A DNA stretch of 64,000 nt from Phoenix dactylifera (lineage: Eukaryota; Streptophyta; Magnoliopsida; Arecales; Arecaceae): positions 3,162,001-3,226,000 of the forward strand of contig NC_052393.1 of assembly GCF_009389715.1 (NCBI RefSeq), given 5' to 3'. The first letter of the stretch is position 1; every line of letters starts with the position of its first letter. The position numbers were made by a program, and so were the translations under genes. The notes below the pieces were generated by a model. The model was not told the origin of the DNA and did not search any database. It saw only the letters and a program-made list of their open reading frames with translations. This document shows, one piece after another, positions 34,664-45,114 of this stretch.

Positions 34664-35631
34664 AATGACTAGCCTATGCTAGGGTTTGCTAAATCTAAAT
34701 CAAAGACTTATCTAATCAAAATTGGTTCACCACTTGCCCAGGCCAGTTGGACCAAGAGTTCGTGTAACCGCCATTAACCATACTTAGCTGACACCAACCG
34801 CTTAACGGGGCTGGGCAGATAAGATGGTAGCCACGACCCTGATCGGAACTTTTCTAGACAGCAAGGAATTAGCCAAATTCAATTAGCCTAAAGACTCGTT
34901 GTGGTTTCTAAGTTAAGTTGGCTAGTTGAGTTTTAAATTAGGCTTAGGTTCTAGATTTATGAGGGTGGTTGTTTTGGGCTAAGGAAAGGTGATGAAATCC
35001 TTCCCTTATGTTGCAATTAGAGTGCCCTTAATATGATTTATGATGGATGCAACTATTTTAAATGTCCACACAAGTTGAGATTTAAAATTTCAAATTTCAA
35101 ATTTCGAATTTAAACTTTTGAATTTTGAATTTCAGATTTGAATTTTAGTTTTCAGCTTTTGAATTTCAAATTTCAAATTTCAAGTTTAAATTTCAAATTT
35201 AAATTTTGAATCTCAAATTTTTTTTTTGTTTCAATTTAAGTTCCCATTTTTAATTTCGAATTTTGAATTTCAAATTTGGATTTCAGATCTAATATTTCAA
35301 AATTTCAAGTTTTGAAATTCGAATGCAAAAGTCATATTGGAAATTTCAGATTTGGAAATTTTAGATTTGGAAATTTCAGATTTGGAGCCCAAACCTAGAA
35401 TTTCAAATTTAACTTTGAAATTGTTAACTTCAAATCCTAAATTTGTGGAGATCAGATCTCAACTTTAATAACTAAAATTCGGAATTAAAATTTGAAATAT
35501 TCAGATTTAATTCATAAACTTAATAAGGCATGCAAACTAGGATTTTGGCATCAATGGATTTCAGGAAAGTGCAGAAATTTCAGCAAGTGCAGAATTTCAG
35601 CATAATCAATGTGCGTGTCCTAATTAACCTT
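34664..35631 (-). other. Gypsy leader between primer-binding site and gag, with AAATTT-rich tract
   Basis: This is non-coding. About 35070-35520 is a long low-complexity run of variants of TTTGAAATTTGAAATT, forming an imperfect short-period repeat. The rest is unique sequence next to gag. Confidence 0.7.
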
Positions 35632-35643
35632 GCTCTGATACCA
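35632..35643 (-). promoter_or_regulatory. Primer-binding site for reverse transcription (initiator tRNA-Met type)
   Basis: On the minus strand TGGTATCAGAGC lies 4 bp after the end of the 5' LTR. It is the standard sequence complementary to the 3' end of initiator tRNA-Met. Confidence 0.92.
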
Positions 35644-35647
35644 AAAA

Positions 35648-36864
35648 TGATGCGGGATGAATGCGAGGGATTTAAACATAAGGATTATCAGTAAGTTATG
35701 TTGATTAACTAGCCTAATAGCAGCAGAAAATTCAGTCACATATGGGATAAGAAAACATTAACATGAGCATAGTAATTTCAAGACTAGTTACCCGCATGTA
35801 CTAATTCATTTAGGACTTAGAAGAATGGACCGTTGTGGTTGAGAAACCACTTGATTAGGACACTTCCTTCAATAAATCAGACCTAGAGTTGAGGTTTACC
35901 AAACATTGAACTTCTGAAATTTTTTTGGAGGAGGATCCTTGATCTCACTCTCGAAGGTTGATGATTGGATGACCAAGCTTCATCTTCCGTTGCAACAGGG
36001 CCCTTTTGCTATTGGTTTGGAAGAATAATTGACCCAATGACATGGAGTACTTTAAGGACCTGCAAAGAAATAGGGATTAGAACTTTGGCGTGAGAGGGGA
36101 ATGGAAATCACAAAAGAAAAAGGAGGCGAGAGGAGGTAGGGCAGCGGTGGATGTGGTAGTGGCTTTAGGGCCTCACGCCCAACTTGGAACAAGGGCCTCA
36201 CGCCCAACCTTCTCTCAAGGTGACAAAGCAAGATTGCTAAGGAAGAAAGAAGCACTTTTTATTCATTCATCAATTGAAATTACAAGATATCATGAGGAGG
36301 TATTTATAGACTTTCCTCATGATTTGAAATTTAAACACATAATGAATGGCGCTCCACATTTGAAGGCTTGGTTGCTAGAGAAAAGGAAAGAAAGTTGGCC
36401 GGCTTTAAGGGGGAGGATTTGAAAAGTTGTTGGCTCCCATTTGAAATTTTCTTGCATTTAAATTGTGGCCGACCTCTTGGACTTTGAATTTGGGTGACGT
36501 GTCAACTTGTATGAGGTGGCATGGTGATTGGTTCTTCTGATGAGGTGGCATGACGTTGCATTGGTTTCTTTGATGAGATGATGTGGTCGGCTCCTTATGC
36601 TTGACTTCATCCTGGTTGGCGTGCTTCCATTGGTTGGAGTGGTGGTGAGGTGGCCAGCTGATGTTGATGTGGATGCCGAGGTGGTGCTCCAAGGGTGTGC
36701 AAAGGTGGTGGTAGAAACATGCAACATGTCCTGACTTGGCTTGCTTTCTGACTTATTGAGACTTGCTTTCTGACTTATTGAATTTATTTACAGGACTCGA
36801 TCAAAGCCACAGTGACCTTGAGTTAATTGATTGGAGTCTTTTCTGGATTCTGGTGCCCGCACCA
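35648..36864 (-). repeat. 5' LTR of the gypsy element
   Basis: 1,217 bp, identical to the 3' LTR except for five single-base transitions seen by eye. TATAAATA lies at 36308-36301. Confidence 0.95.
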
Positions 36865-36869
36865 CTCCT
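36865..36869. repeat. Target-site duplication, right copy (CTCCT)
   Basis: Identical to 28781-28785 and directly adjacent to the CA end of the right LTR. Confidence 0.9.
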
Positions 36870-36894
36870 CCTACTAACGAAATTCGTCAATCTT

Positions 36895-37340
36895 GTAATT
36901 TTTTAAAAAAATAAATATAAAATGATTAATTGCTTGATGTGTATCATACTATCATATGGCCATATAGTATATATTAATAAAAAGCATATTCTAAAAACTG
37001 TATATCGTTTTACCTAAAAGTGTATATTGTATCACTACTAGATGTGCATCAGATAAACTTGCAGTATATATCAGAAAGTCAACGAGTGTGTATCACCAGT
37101 TATATAGCGTGTATTGATGAATATGATATTTTAAAAACTGTACATTAATTTGCTTCAAAGTGTGTATTGGGTTGCTAAATGACTAATATGCTAAGTGTGT
37201 ATCATCTAATCGCATACTATGTACTGGTAAACACCATATTTTAGAATTTGTGAATTGATTTATCTATGTATTGACTTGCTAAATAACTAATTTGCTTAAT
37301 TGTATTGCTCGACTATATAGTACGTGCTGTAATTTTTTTA
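36895..37340. repeat. Diverged tandem repeat, about four units of 105-120 bp
   Basis: Units contain GTGTATCA, ATATAGTATATATT-like, CATATTTTAAAAACTGTA-like and GTGTATTG blocks in a fixed order, separated by TAATTTGCT-like joints. No coding sequence. The array lies just outside the retrotransposon. Confidence 0.6.
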
Positions 37341-37604
37341 AAAAAAATTATGGAACTAACAACTCCATTAGTAGAAGAAATAAGAAATCCATGACTTTTG
37401 GATTTCTTCTTTAAGATGCTCACTAAAGAAAACATGGCAAAATAGGAAGCCTGCCCTATATATATATCTTTTTGGTGACCGCCCTTTATGATTTTTGTTC
37501 CATATATTCTCACATATCTAAATCATTGACACAGATATTACATGTGATCAACACCAAACAGACCGAGTTCATTGTGCACTATCTCTCAATGCGCCAATTT
37601 TTTT

Positions 37605-38620
37605 TTCTTCTTGTTTTTTTCTTGCTAAGACGGGTGAGTCAAACTATACGAGTACGAACATACCCAATAAAATCAGAAAATAGATATCACGGAATGCCCT
37701 AGGCAAATCCTCTTTTCGGATCCAGAGAGTGCCACCGCGTGATTGGCCGCATAAGCGGTCATCCAGTCTGCAGCACTGTTGGCCTTCCTAAAGACGTGCT
37801 TGGCCTAAAATGCCACTTCGTCACTGCCCATCGACCAAATATCTTGAAGCAGGGGGTGGTCCCTGCCCAGTCCACTCGGGCCCCCTGGATCCAACCTATC
37901 ACCGTGACCGAGTCACCCTCCATGATAATAGAGTCGACCTGCAGCACCCGTCGAGCATGGCGAATGCCCGCCCAAGCCGCTCACAGCTCAGCTCCGAGAA
38001 CAGTAGTGTCCGAAAACTGACAGCCATCAGCCGCCACCACCCTCGAGCGTGAGTCTTTGATAACGAAACTCGCGCCCCCTCTGTGCCCTCCATCTAGTAT
38101 TGACCCATCGAAGTTGACTTTGAGGAAACTCGGAGATGGAGGCTCCCAGATGAAGAACACCATCCGTGGCGCTACCTGAGCATAAGAAGAGTCCCAGATA
38201 TCTCGAGCTATCAAAGACCCACCTACGGGGGTATCCCGAAAAAGCTCCACTGCTTGTGCTCGATCCCGCTCCATCGCGAATTGCGAAGACAGGCTGCATT
38301 CGTCGAAGATCCAAGCATTTTTCGCTAACCAGATCTGATGGGCAATGCAGGTTTCTCCAAAAGTCATATGACGCAGCTAGGGGCTGCCAGACCATCACCG
38401 GATAGTCTGCACAAACTGGTCCCTCTGGCCCCAAGCCCCAAGCCCCCTATGGAAATCCGGAGAGCTGCCAGATTTTCGTCGCCCAGCCACACCGGAAGAG
38501 CACATGGTCGACGGTCTCATCGTCCCCACACCATGCACAGTGTGGGGGTATGCTCTCTCCCCCCTCCCCCATGTCTGCTCAGAACAGATCTCGTTAGAAG
38601 TCTATTTTAGACCCCTCCTC
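37605..38620 (-). pseudogene. LINE 3' portion: zinc-binding RVT segment and RNase H
   Basis: On the minus strand the order is HCAWCGDDETVDHVLFRCGW (zf-RVT type, about 38550-38480), then IAHQIWLAKNAWIFDE, LKVNFDGSILDGGHRGGASF, SRSRVVAADGCQFSDT and IMEGDSVTVIGWIQGA. It ends in a worn GYVRTRIV-like terminus and an A-rich tail near 37605. Stops and frameshifts interrupt it. The N-terminal endonuclease and the reverse transcriptase core are absent, so it is 5'-truncated. Confidence 0.8.
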
Positions 38621-38639
38621 CCCTGTCTCTTCAAGACAG

Positions 38640-39520
38640 ATCCCGTCAGGAGTCTATTCTAGACCACCTTCCAAAGTAGTAGTGCCAGTTTCGGGTGCAG
38701 ACCAAACCGCTAGACCTAAGCACAATCCGGGCTGCCAAATTTCTATTCACCCTTCATGTCTATTCACCTCAGCCATTCTTTGCTGAATTGCCTCCAACAC
38801 GTCACATACACGTGGAGATGTCTTACCCATTCAATCACGCAGATTCCATGTCAAACGTTTTGAATTGAAATGATCCACATGCTGGGTCACCATGGCTTGA
38901 CCAACTAAAGCAGGGCTATGACAATGGCGAGTTTGAACTCATCCAAGAGCATTGACATGCTGCAACACAGAAACTCATCCCATCCCCTCTCATGCTGTAA
39001 GGACCACGGGACTCGGCCTTCGCACCCGAAAAGCCAGCAGAAATTTTGGAAGAAGGGTTGCAACTTTTTGAAATGCGATCCCGGGTGGGAGCGGTCCAGC
39101 GACCGGCAGGCAAAGCAGCGGGCGGCTTCACGGAAGGAAACGGCGCCGGCGTTGGGTCGAGGACGCGGACGGACGCCCGAAACACGTGGCGCGCGCGGCG
39201 CTTCGTCCGTCACGAGATTTGACCTCAATCTTGGTCGATTTGACGGGAAGAGGGTGGCATGGGTCGCCAAAGTGGTTCAGACACGAGAAGTCGCATGGCC
39301 GGTTGCTGACTTATTTCGTTTGGCCAATGGAAGACGTTATGTACTCGCAGAATGGTATGGAAATGGTCCAAATGGAGAATGAAGTCTTCGAGGACAACAT
39401 GCTCAAAATAGGCATTTTAACACCATAAGAATGCTCTTTTTCCACATCGACCATGACAATGTGAAAGAGCTCATATGAATCAAAGACCTTGACGAGGAAA
39501 TACAATGTGAAAGAGTTCAT
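38640..39520. other. Spacer between two LINE fragments
   Basis: The part around 39040-39240 is GC- and CpG-rich but has no recognisable protein. A block resembling ACAATGTGAAAGAG is duplicated near 39456 and 39504. No gene is supported. Confidence 0.4.
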
Positions 39521-39529
39521 ATGATCCAC

Positions 39530-40090
39530 CACAATGTGTTCTTCACCTATAACCTCCCACCTCTGAATTTTCTCAAGATCATTTTTGACGGATGTGTACT
39601 TGATGGTGATAGGCATAGAGATGCTGGCTTCATTATTAGAGGTCCAGACTCCAAAGTGGTTGCAGCCGGTGGATGCCAGATCTTTGATATCTTGGTTTCG
39701 AAGGCTGAGCTGAAGGCGGCAAGAGCAAGGTTGGGCCATGCTCGGCTTATGTTGCAGGCCAGAGCAGACGTCTTGAGGGTGATTCATCTACGATGATCAG
39801 TTGCATTCTGGTAGGGTTCGGTGCTGCGGGTGGGTTCCAACCCCTGAACCAGGGCATTCAGGCTATAGTAGGCGATGGGGTGGCATTCCTAACCAAGCAT
39901 ATTTTTAAAGAGGCAAATGGGGCTGTGAATTGAGTGGCCTCCTTTATGGCTGACCACTCAGGAGAGACCCTATGGGTTGGAAAGAGGAAGTTGCCCGAGC
40001 TTTCTGTGATGTATTATCTTTTAATTTTTTTTTTGATATATCCGTACTAGTTCTATATGAATCGTCCGTCTTAGGAGAAAAAAAAAAAGT
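39530..40090 (+). pseudogene. LINE RNase H remnant with A-rich tail
   Basis: The frame reads LNFLKIIFDGCVLDGDRHRD, AGFIIRGPDSKVVAAGG and KAELKAARARLGHARL before stops accumulate. The end carries a YIRTSSI-like terminus and an A-rich tail at 40079-40090. It belongs to the same LINE family as the 10.7, 37.6 and 45.1 kb copies. Confidence 0.75.
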
Positions 40091-40139
40091 TCATTAGCTT
40101 AGAAACCTCAAATCTTGTAACAAAATTTTCAACTGAAGA

Positions 40140-40810
40140 AGTTCACACCCCCCATGAATTGTAGCTCTATAGCTTCTGTACTTGATCTAGCCACCATTGA
40201 TTGTTTCTTACTTCTGCATGTCACCAAATTATCCCCAACAAATATACACTAGCCTGATGTTGGCCTCCTTTCAATAACACATCCTACCAAATCTGCATTA
40301 CTATATGTTTCAACTTTTAAATGCCCATGATTAGCAAAGAGTAAGCCTCTATTAGGTAAAGGCATGAGATAACTTAATTGTGTAGGCAATCAGGACCGGT
40401 AAGAGACAAATCGATCAACTTCCCAACCACTCTTGAAACATACCAACACCTTGTGAAGGCTTCCATCCATGATCATCCAACTTATGGTTCGGATCCATGG
40501 GTGTTTCAGCAGTTTGACAAGGTAAATTTCATATTTGCTCAAGTAGGTCAATCATATTTCGATTTTCGACCGAGCAACTTCTATACCAAAGAAATATTTT
40601 AAGGAGCTAGATCTTTAATCTCAAAACTCTCTAAGAAGTGCTTTTAATTTGTAAGCCTCATTTGAATAATTTATAGTAATAATAATATCCCCAACATAGA
40701 CAAGGAGGATAGTAATGTTTGATCCATCCCTTCTCAGAAATATGGTGTGATCAGCTGATTATATTCAACCCTTCTCACTGCACCACTAAACTTCTCAAGC
40801 CAAACTATTG
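40140..40810 (-). pseudogene. Ty1/copia reverse transcriptase and RNase H remnant
   Basis: On the minus strand, shifting frame, I read AWLEKFSGAVRRVEYNQ, then ILLVYVGDIIIT-like (worn YVDD), EFEIKDLAPLKYF, and later ADLVGCVIERRPTSG, CIFVGDNLVTCRSKKQS and MVARSSTEA. These are the C-terminal RT and RNase H blocks of Ty1/copia. Many stops and frameshifts are present, and no LTR could be assigned. Confidence 0.75.
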
Positions 40811-41436
40811 GTGACTTCTTTAACCTACAATTCTATATTATATATATTTAATATGGACCCGACCCGGCCCGAAATAATTATATATATATATATATATTTT
40901 ATATAATAATTATATTAACTAATTATATATTATAATAATAAAAATCTTGTACTATATGTCGTAAATATATCGATATTGTCTCTTGGGCGAGTGTGGTATT
41001 GATCTTTCTGGATTGGGCCAAGCCTGAACAAAAGATAGAGGCCCGACATCCGAGCTGGGTTGGACCTGGATATAAACATGGGAATTAATTTCAACCATCG
41101 AGTCCGGTCCAAATCGGACCTGGCCAACGTTTGATCAGCTCTAGGCTGAAGCTATTTTGACCCCCTCACGATTCGTGGCCGCCAGAGAGAAGTTTGAAGT
41201 CAGCATGCGATCAACGCGACGGTCGAAGGGTTGATTTGACCCCACGAAACGATTAGAACTTAGTCTCGTTCCAAGTTCCAACGCTAGGAATTAAGAAAAG
41301 ACGCCCTCAATCTGAACCCCAAAACACGTTTTCATCCATCTTTCTCTCCAAAAGCATCCATGTCGCCCGCTAATCAAGTCATCAATTTTCTCTGCTTAAA
41401 CTACTCCTTTGTTCGAAACCGAATCCCACCACCACT
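40811..41436. other. Intergenic region, no gene recognised
   Basis: AT-rich with a short (TA)n run near 40879-40897. The frame at 40930-41127 (minus) has no recognisable domain. Confidence 0.4.
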
Positions 41437-41438
41437 TA

Positions 41439-41909
41439 GGGCTCGTTTGGTTCGCGAAAAAAGAAGGGAGAAAAATATGGTCAAAAAAAAGTAATGAGAT
41501 GTCTCTTGTTTGGTTGGAGTTTTCAAATGAGAGAGATGAAAAAATTATATTTCAATGGAAATATGGTACCCACATTTTATGAAAAAGTCTTTTCCATGAG
41601 AAACATGACAAAGTTACTTTTTCATAAGGCAGAAATCATTCCATTTTTATTTTTTTCTTCAAAAAGATCCTTCAGCATTAAAGAGATATTAAAAATCTAA
41701 TTTTTATTAAGAATATAATAGGAATTACACATAACTTTTTCAAGAAAGTGAACGGTCAACCAAACATAAGCATTCTGAAAATCTGTCACTTTTCTATGTT
41801 TAACCAAACATACCAAAAGTACATTTTCAGGTATTCCCTTAATAAAAATCTTCTTTCCAAAAATCATATTTATAGGAGGAAAATGCTTTTCACGAACCAA
41901 ACGAGCCCT
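41439..41909. mobile_element. Tourist/Harbinger-like MITE, about 471 bp
   Basis: The left end GGGCTCGTTTGGTTCGCGAA and the right end TTCACGAACCAAACGAGCCC are inverted copies with one mismatch. Outside lie TTA on the left and TCA on the right, a possible TWA-type target site with one mutation. The interior is AT-rich with further AACCAAACAT-type inverted motifs and no transposase. Confidence 0.75.
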
Positions 41910-41925
41910 CAAGACCACTTTGTTA

Positions 41926-41984
41926 GGGAGAAGCTACTGGCGATGTCTATAGTCAGTTCAATTCCTACGTCCTTTAATCCTTGA
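41926..41984 (+). pseudogene. Fragment similar to the start of the small gene at 43.1 kb
   Basis: The frame reads VREKLLAMSIVSSIPTSFNP and then stops. Its EKLLAMSI(V/L)SS core matches the N-terminus MEKLLAMSILSSGPNF of the minus-strand gene at 43094-43354. The two are in opposite orientation about 1.4 kb apart. The methionine is replaced and no further similarity follows, so I treat it as a broken inverted duplicate. Confidence 0.5.
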
Positions 41985-43093
41985 CTCCTTGCAAGGTCGA
42001 CAAGGAGAGATCCGTGGAGCAATTCTAATAGAAACGCTATATATGAAAGTTGAAAATATTTTTCAATTCTAGAGTTCTTTTCATCATCGAGGCAATAGAA
42101 TTATTCATAGTAGCTTTTCGCTTTAAAAACCAGTAGAGATGATGGATAGCCAGACGAAGAACTCACAGAGCTAGTCCTGTTACTGCTCTATTTTCTTTTC
42201 TTTCTTTTCTTCGTTTTCGGAGCAAAATTGCTATAGTTTCTGGAGAGGCAAAATAGTTCAATAAATAATCTCCAGAACCTAGCTATAATTGCATAAAGAA
42301 ATGAACGAAAACTTTAAGTGGGAGGCGATGGTCTCGAAATAACGGAACCCATCAAATTCACTCCGGCGCGAAACAGAGCCTCCCCTGCCCTCGCGAGCTG
42401 ACATGTTCAGCGGCTTCTCGACCGCGAAACCGAGGATTTTGTTGAACAGGAAGAGAAGTCCCGATGGAGCCGGCTTCCTTCTATGTCTACTGATAGAGAG
42501 GAAGGATTTGTGCGCCTCCTCTCTTCTTTTTTTTTTTTTATTATTTTGTATTTTTTCTTTAATTATTCTTTAGTGCTTTTTCTTCTTTACTTTTGTCCTA
42601 CTGGATGGTATGGAATCCAATTCCCTTTCTCGCAAGAAATTACTTTCCTTCTCAGCCCTGTATTTAGATTCTACAACGCTAATTCATGAGGGAGATTGGC
42701 ACCTTCATCACGGGGGAAAGGTATCAAGAAAAGGCAAGCAAAGCAACCCTGTTGTATGAACTTCCAAACAAACCGTAGAAAGAAGTTCTCCGACCGGTAA
42801 AAATAACACGCTAGCCACGTTAATTTGTATATAATTCGAATTGCGGGTCATTCAGGGTAGAGTAATTTCTTTAGAACCCATCTAAGTCTTTGAATGAATC
42901 GTAACCAAATATATGATCGAACAAAATTATGAGAAAAGAAACAAGGATTGCAGTATTGAATTCTAAAGAAATATTTTTGTCATCACAAGCAAGGTATTCA
43001 CAGGTTGCTAGCATTAATTACTGTGTAATTCGATCAATTAAAACAATCTCAAAGACATCGAGGAAAACAAGAAAGAATCAAGAAAAAGAATGA
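41985..43093. other. Intergenic region, no firm gene
   Basis: A GC-rich patch at 42360-42480 contains an ATG-initiated frame starting MFSGFSTAKPRILLNRKRSP, which I do not recognise and do not call. The remainder is AT-rich. Confidence 0.35.
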
Positions 43094-43354
43094 TCATCGA
43101 GGAACAATCGTCTCAAAGCAGTGAAGCCCGTCCAACTCCACCGCGAACCGAGCCGCCGACTTGCTCTTCTGCTGCTGCCCCAGCTTCTTTGCCAGCACCG
43201 GCGGCGTGCGGGATTTGTCGCTCCCGCCTTTGCTCTCCTCCTGTTTGTTCTTCTTCCCTCCCATCCAACCGTGGTTGAACCATCCGTCGGACTTCCCGTC
43301 GCCGGAGAAATTCGGCCCTGAGCTCAGGATAGACATAGCCAGAAGCTTCTCCAT
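43094..43354 (-). CDS. Small uncharacterised protein, 86 residues
   Basis: From the ATG at 43354 the frame encodes MEKLLAMSILSSGPNFSGDG at the start. A lysine-, serine- and glutamine-rich middle follows (KKNKQEESKGGSDKSR, KKLGQQQKSKS), and the end is RFAVELDGLHCFETIVPR. The C-terminal DGLxCFET motif resembles that of small plant proteins of unknown function, but I cannot name the family with certainty. Support for a real gene comes from the GC-rich codons against AT-rich flanks, a CT-rich leader (43380-43410), a CATAAAAG TATA-like box at 43463-43456, and a duplicated N-terminus at 41.9 kb. There is no signal peptide or membrane segment. An open frame extends 21 nt upstream without an ATG. Confidence 0.6.
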   Translation of the reverse strand: MEKLLAMSILSSGPNFSGDGKSDGWFNHGWMGGKKNKQEESKGGSDKSRTPPVLAKKLGQQQKSKSAARFAVELDGLHCFETIVPR

Positions 43355-43455
43355 AGCGAAGGAGAGGGGCTTCAATAAAGAGAATTGAAAACTAGAGAGA
43401 GAGAGAAGGAGAAGACTTGGGTGTGAACTTTGGAGTTTGGACCGTGGAGGGGTGG

Positions 43456-43463
43456 CTTTTATG
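43456..43463 (-). promoter_or_regulatory. Candidate TATA box of the small gene
   Basis: CATAAAAG on the minus strand lies about 100 bp upstream of the ATG at 43354, with a CT-rich leader between. Motif and spacing are the only evidence. Confidence 0.4.
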
Positions 43464-43709
43464 GGCGGAGAAGAGGATTCTGGAAAGAGAGAGAAGCACG
43501 CAGAGACCGAGTCCTACCGTGTCTCGCCTTCCCAGAAGCAGACGGAATTCCAAGTCTAAAAGCAATTGCGTCCGCGCGTGGTGTCTGACCGACCGGTATC
43601 TTTCAGGAAGGAAGTTTGGATATTCTTCGATCTTGCACGAAGCGTACAGCTGTTGCCAAGTGGATAGGTACATGGAGGCTATAACTTGTTGACACGTGGT
43701 GTTTGCCAC

Positions 43710-44555
43710 CTGTAATTGTGTGGTATCCTGCTTTCCACGCAGATGGGCTCTCGAAGGCTATTAGCACTTTTAATTTGTGCGGACAGGCTGCGACCGTGAC
43801 GGACAGAGCTATCCTTTCTGGTGCGTGCGGATTGGGATGAATTATTTTGTCCAATTTGTTCTAGATCGAAGTTTCCAAAGCTACTACTCTTGTATTATTT
43901 AAAATCATCTTCTAGCGAATCATATAACTCTTGCAATGTATGGAATATATATTTTTCAGTTATTTTTGAAATACAATAAAATAAATTTAATAAAATAGAT
44001 AATAAAAATAAAATAAAATATAATAGATATAAAAATTTAATTATTTTCTAAAATATAACTTTGATATACTATTACTATACACAATTCTAATAGTATATAT
44101 ATCTATGTATGTATATGTATATCGATGCACAATCCTAATAATATAAATACATCTCTCGATTAGTAAAATAATGTATTATTATAAAATAGGAAGACTATCC
44201 AATGCATGTATGATAAGAAATAGAAATATATTGCACCTAGAAGATATTTAAATATAATATAGCAAGAACATTAATGAATGTATTTTCACTTTTAAATAAG
44301 ATTATGATCATAAAAATGTAATAGAAATTTATTAAAATATCATAAAAATGTACGAATCCGCTGCTAGCGAGGATGAAGATGAATACGAGCTGGATCTCGA
44401 TCCCTCAACGACCGCCATTGTCGGGCACTGCTCGCTTGGATGCTTCGATTCTTGCCCTAACTGGAGGAGAGGGGTTAGGGATTAGGAAAGGTTACGCATT
44501 TATTGGGGGTGGGGGGATGGGGAGGGATTGGGAGAAGTATTTGGAAGGGGTGTCT
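43710..44555. other. Intergenic AT-rich region
   Basis: 43910-44345 is very AT-rich, with no gene. From about 44350 a GC-richer segment reads YESAASEDEDEYELDLDPST in one frame. This could be a captured gene fragment belonging to the adjacent CACTA element, but I do not recognise it. Confidence 0.35.
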
Positions 44556-44559
44556 GAGC

Positions 44560-44881
44560 GTCGTCGCACTTCGGGTCTTAGCTTAACATGGGTAGAAGGG
44601 TCTCCGATAAGTCGATAACGTTTTCTAAAGCGTCGTCTTAGCTTAGCATAGGTGAAAGGGCCTCCGACGACGTTTTCTAAAGCGTCATCTTAGTTTGAGG
44701 GCCTCCGACGATGCTTTTAGAAAGCGTCGTATTAGTTAAACTAGCTTTGGCCTCGGATGACGCTTATAAGCATCGTTGGAGGCCAAAGTTTTATGCAGGA
44801 TTCCAATAACACTTATAAGCGTCGTCTAATCCGGATTGCTCCCAACGCTACTAAAAAACGTCGGCAAATTTTAGCGCAGTG
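44560..44881 (-). mobile_element. CACTA (En/Spm) transposon terminus with subterminal repeats
   Basis: Read on the minus strand, 44881 begins CACTGCGCTAAAATTTGCCG, a typical CACTA end. Inward lie repeated GACGCTTT, AAAGCGTCGT and GGGCCTCCGACGA motifs, including two larger near-copies around 44620-44690, as expected of subterminal repeats. I found no matching second terminus and no transposase in the window, so this is a truncated or solitary end. Confidence 0.75.
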
Positions 44882-45114
44882 ACCAAGTTGCCGGCACTTT
44901 CCTCTTACGTCAACAGCTAAGAGTTAGAAATACCTATTTTTGCTTTATATATAGAGAGAGTACTGCCTTTCATTAATATCAGCATATATCAAGATTAATA
45001 AAAATATCATTAAATTCTACATTAATTTAATAATACCAATTAAAAGTTTTTTTACTTAATGCGGTTCAATAAACTAATAAGCATCCCGTTTTGTACTTGA
45101 CAACTCGGGATATT

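Larger units (their letters stand above)
28786..36864 (-). mobile_element. Ty3/gypsy LTR retrotransposon, 8,079 bp, nearly intact
   Basis: Two LTRs of exactly 1,217 bp (28786-30002 and 35648-36864) begin TG and end CA. They are flanked by a CTCCT target duplication. The element is oriented on the minus strand. The right LTR is 5', followed by a tRNA-Met primer-binding site, a leader of about 1 kb, one long gag-pol frame and the left (3') LTR. By eye the LTRs differ at five positions, all transitions, which indicates a recent insertion. The domain order PR-RT-RH-IN places it in Ty3/gypsy; the GPF module and chromodomain-like tail suggest a chromovirus. Confidence 0.95.

Noticed and set aside
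29190-36727. Paired identical frames in both LTRs (for example 29228-29560 and 36090-36422)
   Set aside because: They are non-coding LTR sequence present twice; identical frames are expected from LTR identity.
38905-39382. Overlapping frames on both strands in a CpG-rich patch
   Set aside because: No frame shows a recognisable domain, and the patch lies between LINE fragments. GC content alone explains the open frames.
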